Positions 24,441 through 37,313 of a stretch of DNA of 64,000 nucleotides are shown piece after piece (the stretch's first letter is position 1; every line of letters begins with the position of its first letter). A program made the position numbers and the translations under genes. The DNA comes from Mesoplasma lactucae ATCC 49193 (GTDB lineage: Bacteria > Bacillota_I > Bacilli_A > Mycoplasmatales > Mycoplasmataceae), in assembly GCF_002441935.1 (NCBI RefSeq), contig NZ_CP023668.1, forward strand, positions 773,472 through 837,471, written 5' to 3'. The notes under the pieces are model-generated. The model had not been told where the DNA came from. It saw only the letters and a list, made by a program, of their open reading frames with translations, and made no database searches.

Positions 24441-27400
24441 TTGAGATTTCACTTAATTTTTAAACAAGCAATTAAAGATTTTAAATCTAAAGCGATGCTA
24501 TATATTTCGTTTGCTCTTTTTACTTTTATAGTTCTCTCAATTGTTTTAGGATTATTTGCTTTTAACTATGCTTATAGTGGAAGTATTAATGCTATTTTTA
24601 AAGACATTGCTCAACCTAACTTTTTTCCAAGTCGTTTTAATTTTGTGAGAAAAGACACAAAAGAAGATAGTGGTTGAGACTATAGTAATAAGTATGTCAT
24701 TGATGAAAATAATGTCCTTTTAAACTATAGCTATAGTCTTTTAACAGATGAATATTTAAAACTACCAAAATCTGAATTACAACCAACAACAATGGTTCAA
24801 GAATTTGAATCTTTACAAAAATATGAATTACCAAAATGAAGTTCTGATGATGTTAAAAGATTAGATGATAGCTTTGAAAGAATGAATCAAAATTTTTCTT
24901 CTTCATTTAGTTCATTTTTTAATTTCCTTGGTCATGCTAGTGGGGGTGTCACAAGTGAAAATTTAGATTGAATGAATCAAATGGCTGGACATGGTCATGA
25001 TAACAATTGACTGTATACCACAAAAGATGATGTGAGAGTCATGAAATCACCATCCATTGACGGCACTAATTGAACTGATGGAGAATTAAATACTGCAGCT
25101 TTTGCAAAGGTTGCTAAAATATTAGCTTCCCCAAGTATTCATCCACAATTTGAAAGATATTTATATTACAAAAACTTTTTGTCTAAATATTGAACTGAAG
25201 AATGTCAAAAGCAGACTAATGTTTGAGGTTCAATTCCTTATGGAATCGGTGCAAAGATGCATGCGGATAATATTAATCCGAAAGCAACTTTTGATATTGG
25301 AGCTATGCCAACTCAAGAATGAATGATTCGTCCAGGCGATGAAAAGAAATTTTCAAATCAAAGTACTCCAAACGAAATGGTTAAAATTAACATTATTGAC
25401 CAACTACCAAAAGAAGAAATTGGTGAAGATGTCTTAAACAATTATAATTATGGTTATGTTGCTCCTTCGTTTTTTAAATATAATAAATTAAAACTTGGGG
25501 ATTATCTTGAAGGAACTTATAGTAATCATCATGTTAAAGTGAAAATCATTGGAACTGCGACTTCTCGTGGAGGTTATTGAAATAATAAATACAATACAAT
25601 TATTTGAACTCCAGAAGCTTATATGAGAAGTCCGGCTATCCAATGATGAGGACCTGGCTGAATTGATGTTGACTATAAGCAAGCTGGGAAAAACTTCGAT
25701 AAATCAAACGCTTTAGGTAGAGAAGATTTTTTTAAAGATATCGACACAACAAAATTATTAGGTGGTTATCCTGTTGATGTCTTCCCATATTTCAGTAAAG
25801 AAACAGATTGATCTGAAAAAGGGCAACAAAATAAAGAAATCATTTCTTTAATTTGTAACGCTTTAAGTATTATTGCTTTGATTTTATTCTTTGCTGTTTT
25901 CTTCTATATTGCTAAAGAAAGTATTGTTTTACAAAAACAAACGCTTTGATTCTTAAAAGCAATGGGAGAAAAAACTTCGACTTTAGCTTTAATGGTAACA
26001 ATTAATATTATGGTTCCATTTTTAATTGGAGCTATATTAGCAATCTTTGGTTCTGTTGGGGTTTCTAACATGATGAGAGCTCCAATTGAATATAATTATT
26101 GTTTCTACATTTCATCATTTAACTTTACTTGATGATCATTAGCAATTTTAGGAGTAGTAATTGGTCTTTCAATCTTAATCTTTATGATTATGAATATTTG
26201 TATTTTAAATAGTTCAGCTTTAACCTTACACGGTCAAAGCAAGATTGGATGATTTACAAAACTATATATTAAATCTAAATGACTATACTCATGATGAAGT
26301 TCTCCTGCAAGAATAGGTTTATCCTTTGTTGTACAAAACATTGGTAAGAACGTCATTACCTTTATTTTACTAGCCTTATCTTTTACAGCAACTCTGTTTG
26401 GAGTTGAATTTAACAACACAACTCATTATGCAGCAAGTACTTTTGAAAGAGAAAATGCTCCTTATAAAACTGTTACATATAATGAAATGAATATTAATGA
26501 TAACGTTTATTGAAATAAAGATTATTTTAAAAAGTTTCCATCACCAAATAATAAAACTGGAAATAGTGTTAATGATGCTTTAACAGATGATTTAAAAACA
26601 TCAAAACCATATGATACTTTAGTTTTAGATAATGTTAAGGATAAAAATATTAAAAAAGAATTAGCTAATCAAGGTTTAACCAAAATTACTAATGCTAATG
26701 AATTTAAAACCTTATGAAAACAACAACTTGTTGAAGTTAATAAAGTTATTGGGGATGTTTGAACTAAGAATCCAAACTTATTAAATAATGGTTTAACAAA
26801 AGAAACTTTTACTAACTTATTAAATGAAAAACTTAATATGGACAATTATTATTTAGAAGATAATTTTGTTAAACAAGTTTTAACAACTAATACTTCTGAT
26901 TATTGAGCTAATCAAATTGTTGGTTTAAATGATAGCGAACAAGAAACAATGGCTCAATTCTTAAAAGATAATTCAATGATGATTTCTAAACTACTTGCTC
27001 AATTACTAAACAAACCAAGTGCCCAAACAATAATTTATAGCTTATTAAAAGTTGGTGCTAATGGCATTGTTAAAGATTTAAATAAGCAAATGATTGATGG
27101 TTTAACTAAAACAATCAATCAAGCTAGAAATCAAACTGGTGAAATTAAAAAGAATATTAAGCAGTTTAATTACAAAATGAATATCTTCTTTAATAAAGCA
27201 ATTGTTTCTAATAGCAAAACAGAAACTAGTGTTTTTGCTGGAAACTGAAGTTATCTTGGCAAACAAATTAATGCGATTGGTTTATCTGAAAAACAAATGA
27301 ATTCTTATACTCAATTGCTAAAACAAAATGAAGATATCTTAACTAATAAAGATTTAAAATATGACAAGAATAAGAAAATTAATTTTTCAAATCAAGAACC

Positions 27401-28481
27401 AAGCGTGTCTTATTTAAATGTTAATGTTTCTCAAAAATTTGGTAAAACTTATCGTTTAAAAGAAGGAGATATGTTTGTACCACAAATCAATTCATTTGTC
27501 AGACCAAACCACATCCCATCAGAACCAGTTGAACTTTATTTAAAAATAAATAAAGTCATTGAAGATTCTGAAGTTTATAGTGAAATTTATTTTGATAAAC
27601 AAGACTTCTTACAATTTACTTCTGATAGTGTTGCTAACGGTTGAAGAAGTAATGGTTATAGATCTTCACAATATGGAACTGATGCAACTAATGAACAAAA
27701 AGAAATGAACTATAATTCACCTTTATATCGTTTATTAAATGGTGATAAGGTTTATCAAGATAATGATGGTTTAACCAGAGTTGTTAAAAGAGATTCAAAT
27801 GGTTTATTTGTTCAAGATGGAACGTATAAACCAGGATTAATTCAACAACTTGAAGATAATCCTTATGTTTTAAATAACTCTGTTTATTCTAAAAATAAGG
27901 TTCCATTTAACCTTTCAAACTTTAGTATGAATGCTAAAACCGGAATAGGTTATTCATTGTTTGATTATATTAACCTACCATTCTTTAACTATGGAAGTAC
28001 AAATCAATCAAACCGTTTTAAAAACAGTACTTATATTTATCAAAAGATAACTGAACTTGGATTACAAAGTGCAAAACAAATTACAACAACAGTTAATTAT
28101 TTAATTGTTCTATTATTACTAGTAACCTTTACAGTTTCTTTAATCTTAATTACTTTAATTATTTTAGAAAATAGAAATACAATTCTATTATTTAAAGCAA
28201 TGGGATATCGTAAATGAGAAGTTAACTTTTACTTAACTTCTGGCTATATTGTAGCTGCAATTTTTGCTTGAGTTATTGGTTCAATCCTTTCATTTTTAGT
28301 CTTGAAACTTGGAGCTAAATTATGATTAGAAGCTACTAAATTAGAAGTAACCTTTATTTGATCATGACAATTCATCGTTATTGGTTTAGGAATGTTAATT
28401 GGTTTTATTTTCCTAGTTTTATTAACAACTTCTTTATATACAAATAAATTAAAACCAAAAGATGCATTCTCTAGTTTATAA
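24441..28481 (+). CDS. giant FtsX-type ABC transporter permease 2
   Basis: 1346-aa paralogue of the preceding gene, with the same eight-span layout: one span at about 12-40, three at 470-590 with LQKQTLWFLKAMGEKT, one near 628-655, and three at 1215-1335 with TILLFKAMGYRKWEV. The start is TTG at 24441, seven bases after AAAGGAG; the ATG five bases earlier is out of frame and closes quickly. The external domains differ greatly in sequence from permease 1 and contain a Gly/His/Ser-rich stretch near residues 155-195. Function as for the family; substrate unknown. TGA Trp codons are frequent. Confidence 0.87.
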
Positions 28482-28489
28482 AAACCCTT

Positions 28490-28518
28490 AAAACTACTAA
28501 TAGCTTAGTAGTTTTTTC
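28490..28518 (+). terminator. Rho-independent terminator
   Basis: AAAACTACTAA and TTAGTAGTTTT pair around TAGC, followed by TT. Confidence 0.87.
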
Positions 28519-28629
28519 TTTATTCTAATAACCAATTGTTATAAAACGTGTGAGATAATTCATTTAAATATAATCTTTTAAAAAAATAGTTTATTAAAAC
28601 ACAACAATAATGGAGCAGGATCAGGATAA

Positions 28630-31600
28630 ATGAGTTTTAAATTACTAGTTAAACAAGCTTTTAAAAACATTTCTAATAAATTTCGACTATATATTTCCTT
28701 AGTCCTTTTTTTAATCGTTTCTTTTTCTATTGTTAATGGCTTAACAACCTTTATGGCTAAGTTTGGAGTCAATATGTTAGATATTGTTAATAAATATAAC
28801 CAAACAAATTCTCAATATTCTGCTTTTGCTTTTTTAGATAAAGACAGTGAAGATAATCCAGAATATTTATATAAATTAAGTGATTCTGGACAAGAAGAAT
28901 TTGAAAATTATCTTGCTATGGGAATTAATGAAATGAATTCTAGCTATAGTGTTGATGATGCTAAAAAATTCTTAATCGATAATAAAGTAATTCAAAAACT
29001 TGGTGAAAACCAAGGTGATGTTTCTTTATTAAATACTTTTGAACCTTACTATAAAGAATTAAATGATTGATCTAGATATTATTCACATAACCTTTTATTA
29101 CAATTCTTATCAGAAAAATATTTCCCAGAAAATATCAAAGGTTTTGAATCAGGATTTTTGGGAACTGAAATGATGACTGCAAATGACTATGATAATCCAG
29201 GGATTCAAGTTTCACTTGGTGTAAGTGAACAATTCGATGAATCTTTACCAAATCCTTTTAGAAAAGAAACTAATACTAAACGTTTTAATAACTTATATCA
29301 TTTCAAGCAAAATGATATTTCTAAAAAGAAAGATATTAATAAATCATTACCGCAATTTTATGTAACATCAAACTATTTCCGTTTGGCTAAAAAACATATT
29401 GGGGATGAAATGGAAATTAATATCAACTCTAAAATTATTAAAGGCCAAATTGCTGGAGCTGCTACTAGTAATACGTCTGCAATTATGGCAAACGGAATAG
29501 TTGATGTTTATGTTCCGCAAACCGTTTTTTCAGATATTGTTGGTAGTCAATATATTAGTGATTTAACACTTAGTGCTTGAGTTCCAATTGAAGGTTCAAC
29601 TGGAGTTTATAACAATCTTAATGAGTTAATAACTGCTTCAAATATTTTAAATAAGACTTTATTAGGGGAACAAAAATATGCGCTTGATAATGATGTTAAA
29701 CAACCTTTATTCTTAAGAACAAGTGGAAATGGTCAGAACGGATTAGCAATTCAAAATCCAATTCGTGCGATTGATCAATCTACTTTTCCTTTTGCAAAAT
29801 ATCACACTCCATTAAAGATTTATAAATCAACAACTATTTTTATTGATATTGCTTTATTAGTATTAACTTTATTAGTAGCTGTCTTTATTATTCAAGAAGC
29901 AATTTCTTCTGAAAAGAAAACTCTTTGATTCTTAAAAGCAATGGGAGAAAACAATGCAATTCTTTCATTAGTGAATGCTTTTTCAGTTTTTGTTCCATTA
30001 CTTGTAGCACTTGGTGCATCTGTAGCTGGAACGATGTTAATGATGTGGTTCTTAGAAGAAGCATTATTATCCCAATATGCTTTTACAATTAATTGATATC
30101 AATTAACGTGAGTAACTTTTGGAATTTTAATTTTATTCTTAGTTGGAACTCTATTTGTTTTCTTTTTAATTAACTTTGCGATAGTTTCTGGAAAAGGATT
30201 AAGTCTACAAAGTTCTGGAAATGAAATGTCTAAGTTCCAAATTTTCTTAGCAAAAGTTACTGACCCTTTAACAAAACATGCTTCACCACAATTTAGAATA
30301 GGGTTTGCTTTTGTTCGCCAGAACTTTGCAAAAAACGTTGTAACCTTTATTTTATTCACGATTCTATTTACCGTAACCTTGTTTGGGGTTCAATTTAACC
30401 ACTCAATTTCAATGCAAAAAGATAGTTATGCAAAATGAATGGGAAGTTATCAATCTACCTCAACTATGTATCCTAAAAACGTCTTAAACATTGATAAGAC
30501 AAGTACAAGCTATGAAACGATTGATGCTAATAAGTTTAAATCTAATCAAGATGAAGAAAAGAAACAAATTAATGATGAACATTCTAATGAATCAGTCTAT
30601 GACTATGACTTGTTCTATTACTTTGTTGACACAATTATTGGGACAAATACTATTAAAGGAAGAACTAATCTCGACAATGATGGTTTCTTAATTGACCCAG
30701 TAACACATGAAGTTGTTAGTGTTCCAAAAACAAGACAAGAAATCCTAGCTATAGCCGGTAAGGTTGCTGTTTCTTTAGCTGGAAAATGATCTGAAGAAGA
30801 TATTGTAAAATTCAATCAAGAAGTTATTGCTACAAATGGAATTATCAAACCTGTTAATTTAGACTTGATTCACAAAATCCATAATCAAAAATTAACAAGT
30901 GCTAACTTAGCACAATGATATTTCCGTGAACTTCATAATTTAAAAAACTGACAAATTTATGGAACTTATTTTTCAAGTTTATTTGAAAGAATTGATAAAT
31001 CAGGGGAAGGAAATCTTCAAGCTTTATTTGATAATGCTGAAAAATACATTAATGAATTAAAGAAAAAAGATCCAAACAATGACTTTATTACTATTGCTTC
31101 AACAATCTTTAATTTATATCAAGCTCAACACCAAACTTTTGGAATTAAATATCCATCTCTTTCACTTTACTTTGGAAACATTGTCATTAATCCAAAAGAA
31201 CAAATTAGTGCTTTACAAATTAATGGATTAGCTGATAGTGGCAAGATTTCAATGTATGGAGTTGATAAGAAATTTAATCAACAACCTTTTACTAATCCAA
31301 TTAGTAATTTAGGTGAACATTTCTATTCAGATAAAATTGATGGTTTAGAATATCAAGTTCTTGATGCTTCTGTTTCTTCTTTAGCAAAAAACCAAATGCA
31401 AATTAAGACAGGCGATGTCATTAAGATTGATTTATCAACCTTTGGATTAAAAGGAAACTTCGGATTCAAGATTAAAGAATATGTTGATGATGATAGTGTT
31501 CTTAATGAAGGATTCTTCAATAAACAAGCTTTATATGACTTATTAACAGAATCTAAAAACCAAACAAACAAACTCTTTATTGATAAGAACTTAGATAATA

Positions 31601-32172
31601 CAATTTATTCAAAAAGTGATATTCCATACTTTGTTCAAAACATTAATATTCCTCATAGAATAAATGATGGTGGATATGTTGATGATTATCTTTATAAAGC
31701 AGATTCATATAACTTTGAACAAAAAACTGTTGCTTTAGTTAGTGCTGTTTTTGCAAGAACTGTTAATGAATACAAAACCTTAGTAACAAGATTAATTTGA
31801 TTATTAATTATTCTTTGCTTAGCTTTATCATTAATTATTATTACGTTAATCTTGTTTGAAAATAAAAAGACAATTCTTTTATTTAAAGCAATGGGATATC
31901 GTAAAAGAGATATTATTTGATATCTAATTTCTGGATATCTAATTGCAGCAATTATGGCTTTCTTAATTTCAATTGGATTAAGTGCTTTATTAATTCACCA
32001 ATTAGCACCAGCAGCAGAAGAAAATATTTTCTTACAATTACATTTCTCTTCTTACTGGTTGTTCTACTTAATTGGTATTTTTGAAACCTTATTCTTTATG
32101 GCTATGGTAATTATTTCTGTTGTAACTTACACAAGATTCTTAAAACCAAAAGATGCCTTTGCTACGCTTTAA
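28630..32172 (+). CDS. giant FtsX-type ABC transporter permease 3
   Basis: 1180-aa third paralogue, the shortest because both external domains are reduced. Spans lie at about 14-36, 402-515 (three, with KKTLWFLKAMGENN between), 560-590 and 1056-1170 (three, with KTILLFKAMGYRKRDI). The C-terminus LKPKDAFATL matches the ends of the other two (LKPRDAFNAL, LKPKDAFSSL). The start ATG follows TGGAGCAGGA. It has its own terminator, so the three genes appear to be separate units despite being adjacent. Confidence 0.87.
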
Positions 32173-32220
32173 AAAAGAATGAATCAACAAGTTTGAAACT
32201 TGCTAGATTCATTCTTTTTT
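32171..32220 (+). terminator. Rho-independent terminator, long stem
   Basis: AAAAAAGAATGAATC and GATTCATTCTTTTTT form a 15-bp stem. The loop itself contains CAAGTTT and AAACTTG, giving a long composite hairpin. Confidence 0.88.
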
Positions 32221-32234
32221 CATGAGATTATTGG

Positions 32235-32243
32235 TGCTATAAT
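32235..32243 (+). promoter_or_regulatory. extended -10 promoter of aminopeptidase copy 1
   Basis: TGCTATAAT, an extended -10 element, lies 31 bases before the ATG. The identical nonamer precedes the second aminopeptidase at 38325. Confidence 0.6.
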
Positions 32244-32274
32244 CTAAAACAAAAAGAAAAGGGGAAATTTAAAA

Positions 32275-33648
32275 ATGATTAAATTAAACTCAAAAGATAA
32301 AAACGATTTTAAAGTTGTTTTTGCTTCAAACGACTTAGTTGAAACAAACAACTTTTTAAAAGATACTAAAGGAAATATTTTCTTAAGTACAAAAGACAAT
32401 ACCATTTATGTAAAATTAAATAGTAAAACTGATGATAAAAGAAGAGAATTCATTAAAGCTTTTACTAGTTTAGTAAAACAAAACATTAGTAATGTTGATA
32501 TTGAATTTGATACTTTTGTGAAAGGATATGCTGATGTTGATTTCACAGAAGAATTAATGTTCAACGCTTTAGTTGAAACATTAAGTTATGTTTCACATCA
32601 ACCATTTACTTTTAAAAAAGAAGAAGTTAAACCAACTGATTTTGAATACAACATTGTTACAAGTAATAAAAAATTAGATGATGAATTCATAAAAGAAGTT
32701 ATTAAAACTGACTTTACAAACTATGCTAGAGATCTTCAAGATACTCCACCAAACATTGCAACAAGTGAATGAATTGCAAAAACAATTGAACAAGATGCTA
32801 AAAACTTTAAAAATGTTAAATTAAAAGTTTTAGGAATTCATGAAGCAGAAAAACTAGGAATGGGATTATTCTTAGCTGTTAATGCTGGTTCTGAAATTGA
32901 ACCAAAAGTAGTTGTTGCTGAATATAATGGCGCACCTGAAAAACAAAAAACTGTTTTAGTTGGAAAAGGAATTACTTTCGATTCTGGAGGATATAACTTA
33001 AAACCTTCATCAGCAATGGTTGGAATGAAATTCGATATGAGTGGGGCTGCAATTATGCTTTCAACTGTTTTTGCTCTTGCAAAAGCAAATGCCAAAGTTA
33101 ATGTTGCTGCTGTTGGAATGTTTACTGATAACAGAATTGGTGGACATGCAACTTTAACTGAATCAGTTGTTAAATCAATGAACGGATTAACTGTGCAAAT
33201 TGATAACACTGATGCAGAAGGAAGATTAGTTTTAGCTGATGGTATGACTTATGCTGTTAGAGAATTACAAGCTGACAGAATTATTGAAGCTTCAACTTTA
33301 ACTGGAGCTATGGTTGTTGCTTTAGGACACTTAGCAACTGGTGGATTTACTAAATCAGAAGAACTTTGAAAAGAAATGGATGCTGCTCAAGCATACACTG
33401 GTGAAAGAGTTTGAAGAATGCCAATCTACAATGAACACCTAGAATTAATGCAAGCAACTCCAATTGCCGATTTAACTAATACTGGAAGTAGAGCAGCTGG
33501 TGCTGGATCATCAACTGCAGCAGCTTTCTTAAATGAATTTGCTGAAGGAAAACCATTCATGCACTTAGATATCGCTGGAACTGCTGATAATGGTGAACGT
33601 GGAACTGGTGTTATGGTTAAAACACTATTTGAAATGCTAAATAAATAA
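32275..33648 (+). CDS. leucyl aminopeptidase, M17 family (copy 1)
   Basis: 457-aa cytosolic metallo-aminopeptidase that removes N-terminal residues from peptides. The two-metal site is complete: K231 and D236 in GKGITFDSGG, K243 in NLKP, FDMSGAA, and NTDAEGR with D313, E315 and R317. The N-terminal domain (1 to about 165) is shorter and diverged compared with E. coli PepA. RBS AAAGGGGA. A paralogue with the same layout lies at 38367, and an R-M island fills the gap between them. Blocks of DNA are identical between the copies (50 bp at 32842-32891 and 38931-38980). Confidence 0.92.
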
Positions 33649-33658
33649 TAATTATTGA

Positions 33659-33688
33659 ATGAACTTGTAACTTACAAGTTCATTTTTT
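33659..33688 (+). terminator. Rho-independent terminator
   Basis: ATGAACTTGTAA and TTACAAGTTCAT form a 12-bp stem with a minimal loop, followed by a T run. Confidence 0.88.
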
Positions 33689-33788
33689 ATTTAAGTTAAA
33701 AAGTATGATACTTCAATCGCTTTCATAATTAATAACATTTAATATTGTTTATAATTTATAATTTATTTTATAAAAGGGATTGATAAAA

Positions 33789-34808
33789 ATGTTTGAAATT
33801 GAGAATAGAAGATACACTGGTAATAAACAAAAATTAATGCCAAAAATATCTGAAATTATTAAAGACAATTGTGAAGGTGAAATCTTTTGTGACATATTTG
33901 CAGGAACTGGAGCAGTATCGAACTACCTTAAAAATGATTTTAAGAAAATTATTGTTAACGATTTTTTGTTTTCTAATAATATAGTTTTTGAAGGCTTTTG
34001 AGGAAAAGGAAATTACAATTTAGAAAAACTTAAAAAATATGAAGAAAAATTTAATATTATTAATTCTAATGATTTGGAAGAAAATTATTTTTCTAAAAAT
34101 TTCGGTAATAAGTATTTTGAATATAATGATAGCAAAAAAATAGGTTATATTAGACAACTTATAGAAAACGAATACAATTCCAAAAAAATTAATTTAAGAG
34201 AGCGAAGTATATTAATTGCTTCGTTATTATATTCAGCAGATAAAGTTTCTAACACTGTTGGACATTATGAAGCATATCTTAAAAAAAATTCTAAAAAATT
34301 GAAATCTAGATTTCAATTCAATTTAATAAATGCTGAAATTAATAATAAAAAATTTGAAATTTATCAAGAAGATAGTAACGAACTAATTAGAAAAATTAAG
34401 TGTGATATTTTATTTGTTGATCCCCCTTATAACTCAAGACAATATTCTAGGTTCTATCATGTTTTAGAAACTCTTACTAAATGAGATTTTCCCGATTTGC
34501 ATGGTGTAGCCATGAAACCTGAACCAGAAAACATGAGCAATTATTCTAGAGAAGGAGCTCTCAATAGTTTTAAAGATTTAATAGACAATGCAAATACTAA
34601 TTATATAGTTGTAACTTATAACAATACTTTTGCTCCTAAAAGTAGTTCCTCAAAAAATAAAATAAGTTTTAAGGATTTAGAAAAGGTCCTAGAAACAAAA
34701 GGGGAAACAAAAGTTTTTCCATTAAAACATAAGCAATTTTCGGCTGGTAAAACTGATTTTGATAATCATTTAGAATATGTATTTGTAACAGAGGTTTATA
34801 ATGGATAA
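33789..34808 (+). CDS. D12-class N6-adenine DNA methyltransferase (first of pair)
   Basis: 339-aa DNA adenine methylase of the alpha (Dam-like) order: N-terminal RRYTGNKQKL (motif X-like), SAM motif CDIFAGTGAVS at about 33-43, a recognition region, then catalytic DPPYNSRQY at 211-219. AAAAGGGA lies 10 bases before the ATG; an in-frame TTG at 33780 is less likely. The next methylase overlaps it by 8 bases and the endonuclease follows with a 20-base overlap, a compact R-M operon. Two adenine methylases are expected when the recognition site is asymmetric (type IIS), one for each strand. Confidence 0.86.
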
Positions 34809-35736
34809 AAAAAATGTCAGAAGCCCTTTGTTTTATGTTGGCGATAAATATAAGGTAATGAATCAAATACAAAAATTTATTCCTGATGATATATCAACTT
34901 GAATTGAACCATTCTTAGGAGGTGGAAGCCCAGCATTAAATGTAAAAGCAAATTTTTATATTTTGAATGATTTAGATCCCAATATTATTGGACTTCATAA
35001 ATATCTAGCTAAAAATGCAAACAATAAAGAAAAATTTTTTAAAAGCCAAAAAAGAACAATTCAAAAATATAATTTATCATCTTCATACTGAAACATTAAT
35101 ATGCCAAGTGCAGAATTGAAATTAGAATTTAAAAAAACTTATTACTCCAAAAAGAATTGGACAGGATATAAAAAACTTAAGGATGATTTTAATAATAAGA
35201 AAAAAACAAATTTCAAAGATCTTTATTTATTATTGGTTTACGGATTTAACCATATGATAAGGTTTAATTCACATGGTGATTTTAACTTGCCGGTAGGAAA
35301 TGTTGATTTTAATAACAATGTTGTAGTGGCTTTAAATAATTATTTCGATTGAATAATTGAGAACGATATATCATTTTATAACCTTGATTACAAAGAGTTT
35401 CTTAAAGTTGCTTTGAATAAAGCTCCAATTAAAGAAAAAATGTTTGTTTTTTTAGATCCTCCATATTTAGTATCTAATAGTGAATACAATAAACTTTGAA
35501 ACAAAAAAATGGAAGAAGAACTTTATAAGATAATTGATATTTTGGATGAAAAAAATATTAATTTTGGAATTACTAATTTGGCGATTCACAAAGGTCGAGA
35601 AAATGAGATATTTAACAAGTGAAGAAAAAAATATTTGTCGTATGATTTAAATAGTAACTTTATTAGTTATCATGACAATAGTGTAAAAAAAAGTAGAGAG
35701 GTATATGTGACTAATTATGGCAAAACCAAAAAGTAA
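34801..35736 (+). CDS. D12-class N6-adenine DNA methyltransferase (second of pair)
   Basis: 311-aa Dam-like methylase. The N-terminal FYVGDKYKVM corresponds to the first SAM-contact motif, EPFLGGGSPALN (about 38-49) is motif I, and DPPYLVS (219-225) is the catalytic motif IV. It overlaps the first methylase by 8 bases and the endonuclease gene by 20 bases. A TGG Trp codon (KNWTGYKK) stands out against the mainly TGA usage of chromosomal genes. It probably modifies the opposite strand of the same asymmetric site. Confidence 0.86.
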
Positions 35737-37288
35737 ACCGCTTTCTTTTACAACAACTTTGAGAAACCCTCAAAGAATTGCTCAATTTTTAGAAATATTA
35801 AAGAAATATGAGGGACAAATTTTAACTAATGAGTTAATACAGGAAATTTGTAGAGATGTTGTTAAAAATAAAATTTATCAACCGTTATATATAAAAAGTA
35901 TTCCTGAACTTAATAAGGTATTAAATAGTGAAGAGAATTTTACCGATGAACAAGCAAAAGAAATAATAAAAAATTCACCTCAAAATCATAAAGAAGCAGG
36001 TTTTACATCAGGTTGACCATCACGTTTTGATACATGATATAAAATCACAAAAGAATTTGCTTTTACAAATTATGCAATTGGAAAACCTATTCAAATATCA
36101 CCACTGGGTGATCTTCTTATAAAGTCTGATTTAGAGCAAGATTCTATCTTATCATCTGCAGTTTTCACAATCTCAATGATGAGATATAAAACAAATAATC
36201 TTTATAGAAAAAACGCAAATGATAATCACCCATTAATTCTGCTATTGAACACAATAGTTTTTTTAAGAACAAAGCTGGAAAATAAATTTAAGGGGCTAAG
36301 TAAAAAAGAACTGGCATTGTTTTTATGTTGGCCAAATGATGACTATGAAAAATTAGGAAATCTAATAATTGATTGTAGAATAAAATTTAAAAATCATCAA
36401 ACAAAAGAAAATTATTATGAAATTTGTTTATCTTTACTTGGAACAAATGTAAAAGAATCAGGAAAGTATATAAAACAAAGCAAAATTTTTGATGAATCGG
36501 TTGATGACTATATTAGAAAAATGCGTGAAACTGGATTAATCTCTTTAAGAGGAAACGGTTTATATATAGATGAAAACACATCAAATAAAATAATAGTTGA
36601 CTACATCGTAAAAATGCCACTTATAAATAAGGACTTTTCTACCTCAGAAGAATATTTTGAAGAAAATGGAAAAGTTGACAAAAAAATCATTTCTCTATTT
36701 TTAAATAACGTGGGCGATTCTGTAATTGAAAATATTTCAGCAAAAAATGTATTTTTAGAAGATATATCAAATAGATATAGTTATGAAGAGATATCTAAGG
36801 AATTAAATAATTTAATAAAATCAAAGACCGGTACGAAAGATGAATTATTAAAAAATATTTCCGAACCTACAAGATTAGAATTTTTAACTGCGGCATTGTT
36901 TAAGAAAAAATTTCCAAATGAAACAATTATCCCGAATTATATAGCAGATGACCAAGGCGTACCATATACCCATGCTCCAGGGGGTAAACCTGACATTCTA
37001 TTTAAATCTTCAGATTTAACATTTCCAATTGAAGTTACATTGTTACGTTCTAAAGATGATTTATTTAGTAAGGAAATTATCCCTATAAAAAGGCATTTAC
37101 TAGACAATAAAGAAGAAAATGAAATGGGTGTCGTTATATTTGTTTCTCCTAGATTCCATGAAGATAATTACGATGAAATGGATTTTTTAGAAGAAAGATT
37201 TAAAATATCGTATAAACCAATCGTTATCAGCGAATTGGTTGATAAAATTACTAACTTAAATGATTATCATGAAGTAATAAACCTATAG
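35717..37288 (+). CDS. type IIS restriction endonuclease, AlwI-like
   Basis: 523-aa endonuclease candidate. The N-terminal PLSFTTTLRNPQRIAQFL and YEGQILTNELI, then WPSRFDTWYKI, resemble the AlwI family, whose members cut outside GGATC-type asymmetric sites. The C-terminal part has a PD-(D/E)XK-like core: D426 in GGKPDILF and E439 in FPIEVTLLRS. Thr occupies the usual Lys position, as in some diverged families. It overlaps the second methylase by 20 bases. The site specificity is an inference from family resemblance only. A terminator shared with a convergent gene follows. Confidence 0.8.
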
Positions 37289-37313
37289 AGGACTCGTTTT
37301 GAGTTCTTTTTTT
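37288..37313. terminator. terminator between convergent genes
   Basis: GGACTC and GAGTTC pair (one G-U) around GTTTT with a T run on the + side. It separates the endonuclease from the minus-strand gene that ends at 37312. Confidence 0.6.

Noticed and set aside
20047..32172. Possibility that the permeases are split or frameshifted genes
   Set aside because: With TGA as Trp I followed the joining stretches and found each frame continuous from start to stop.
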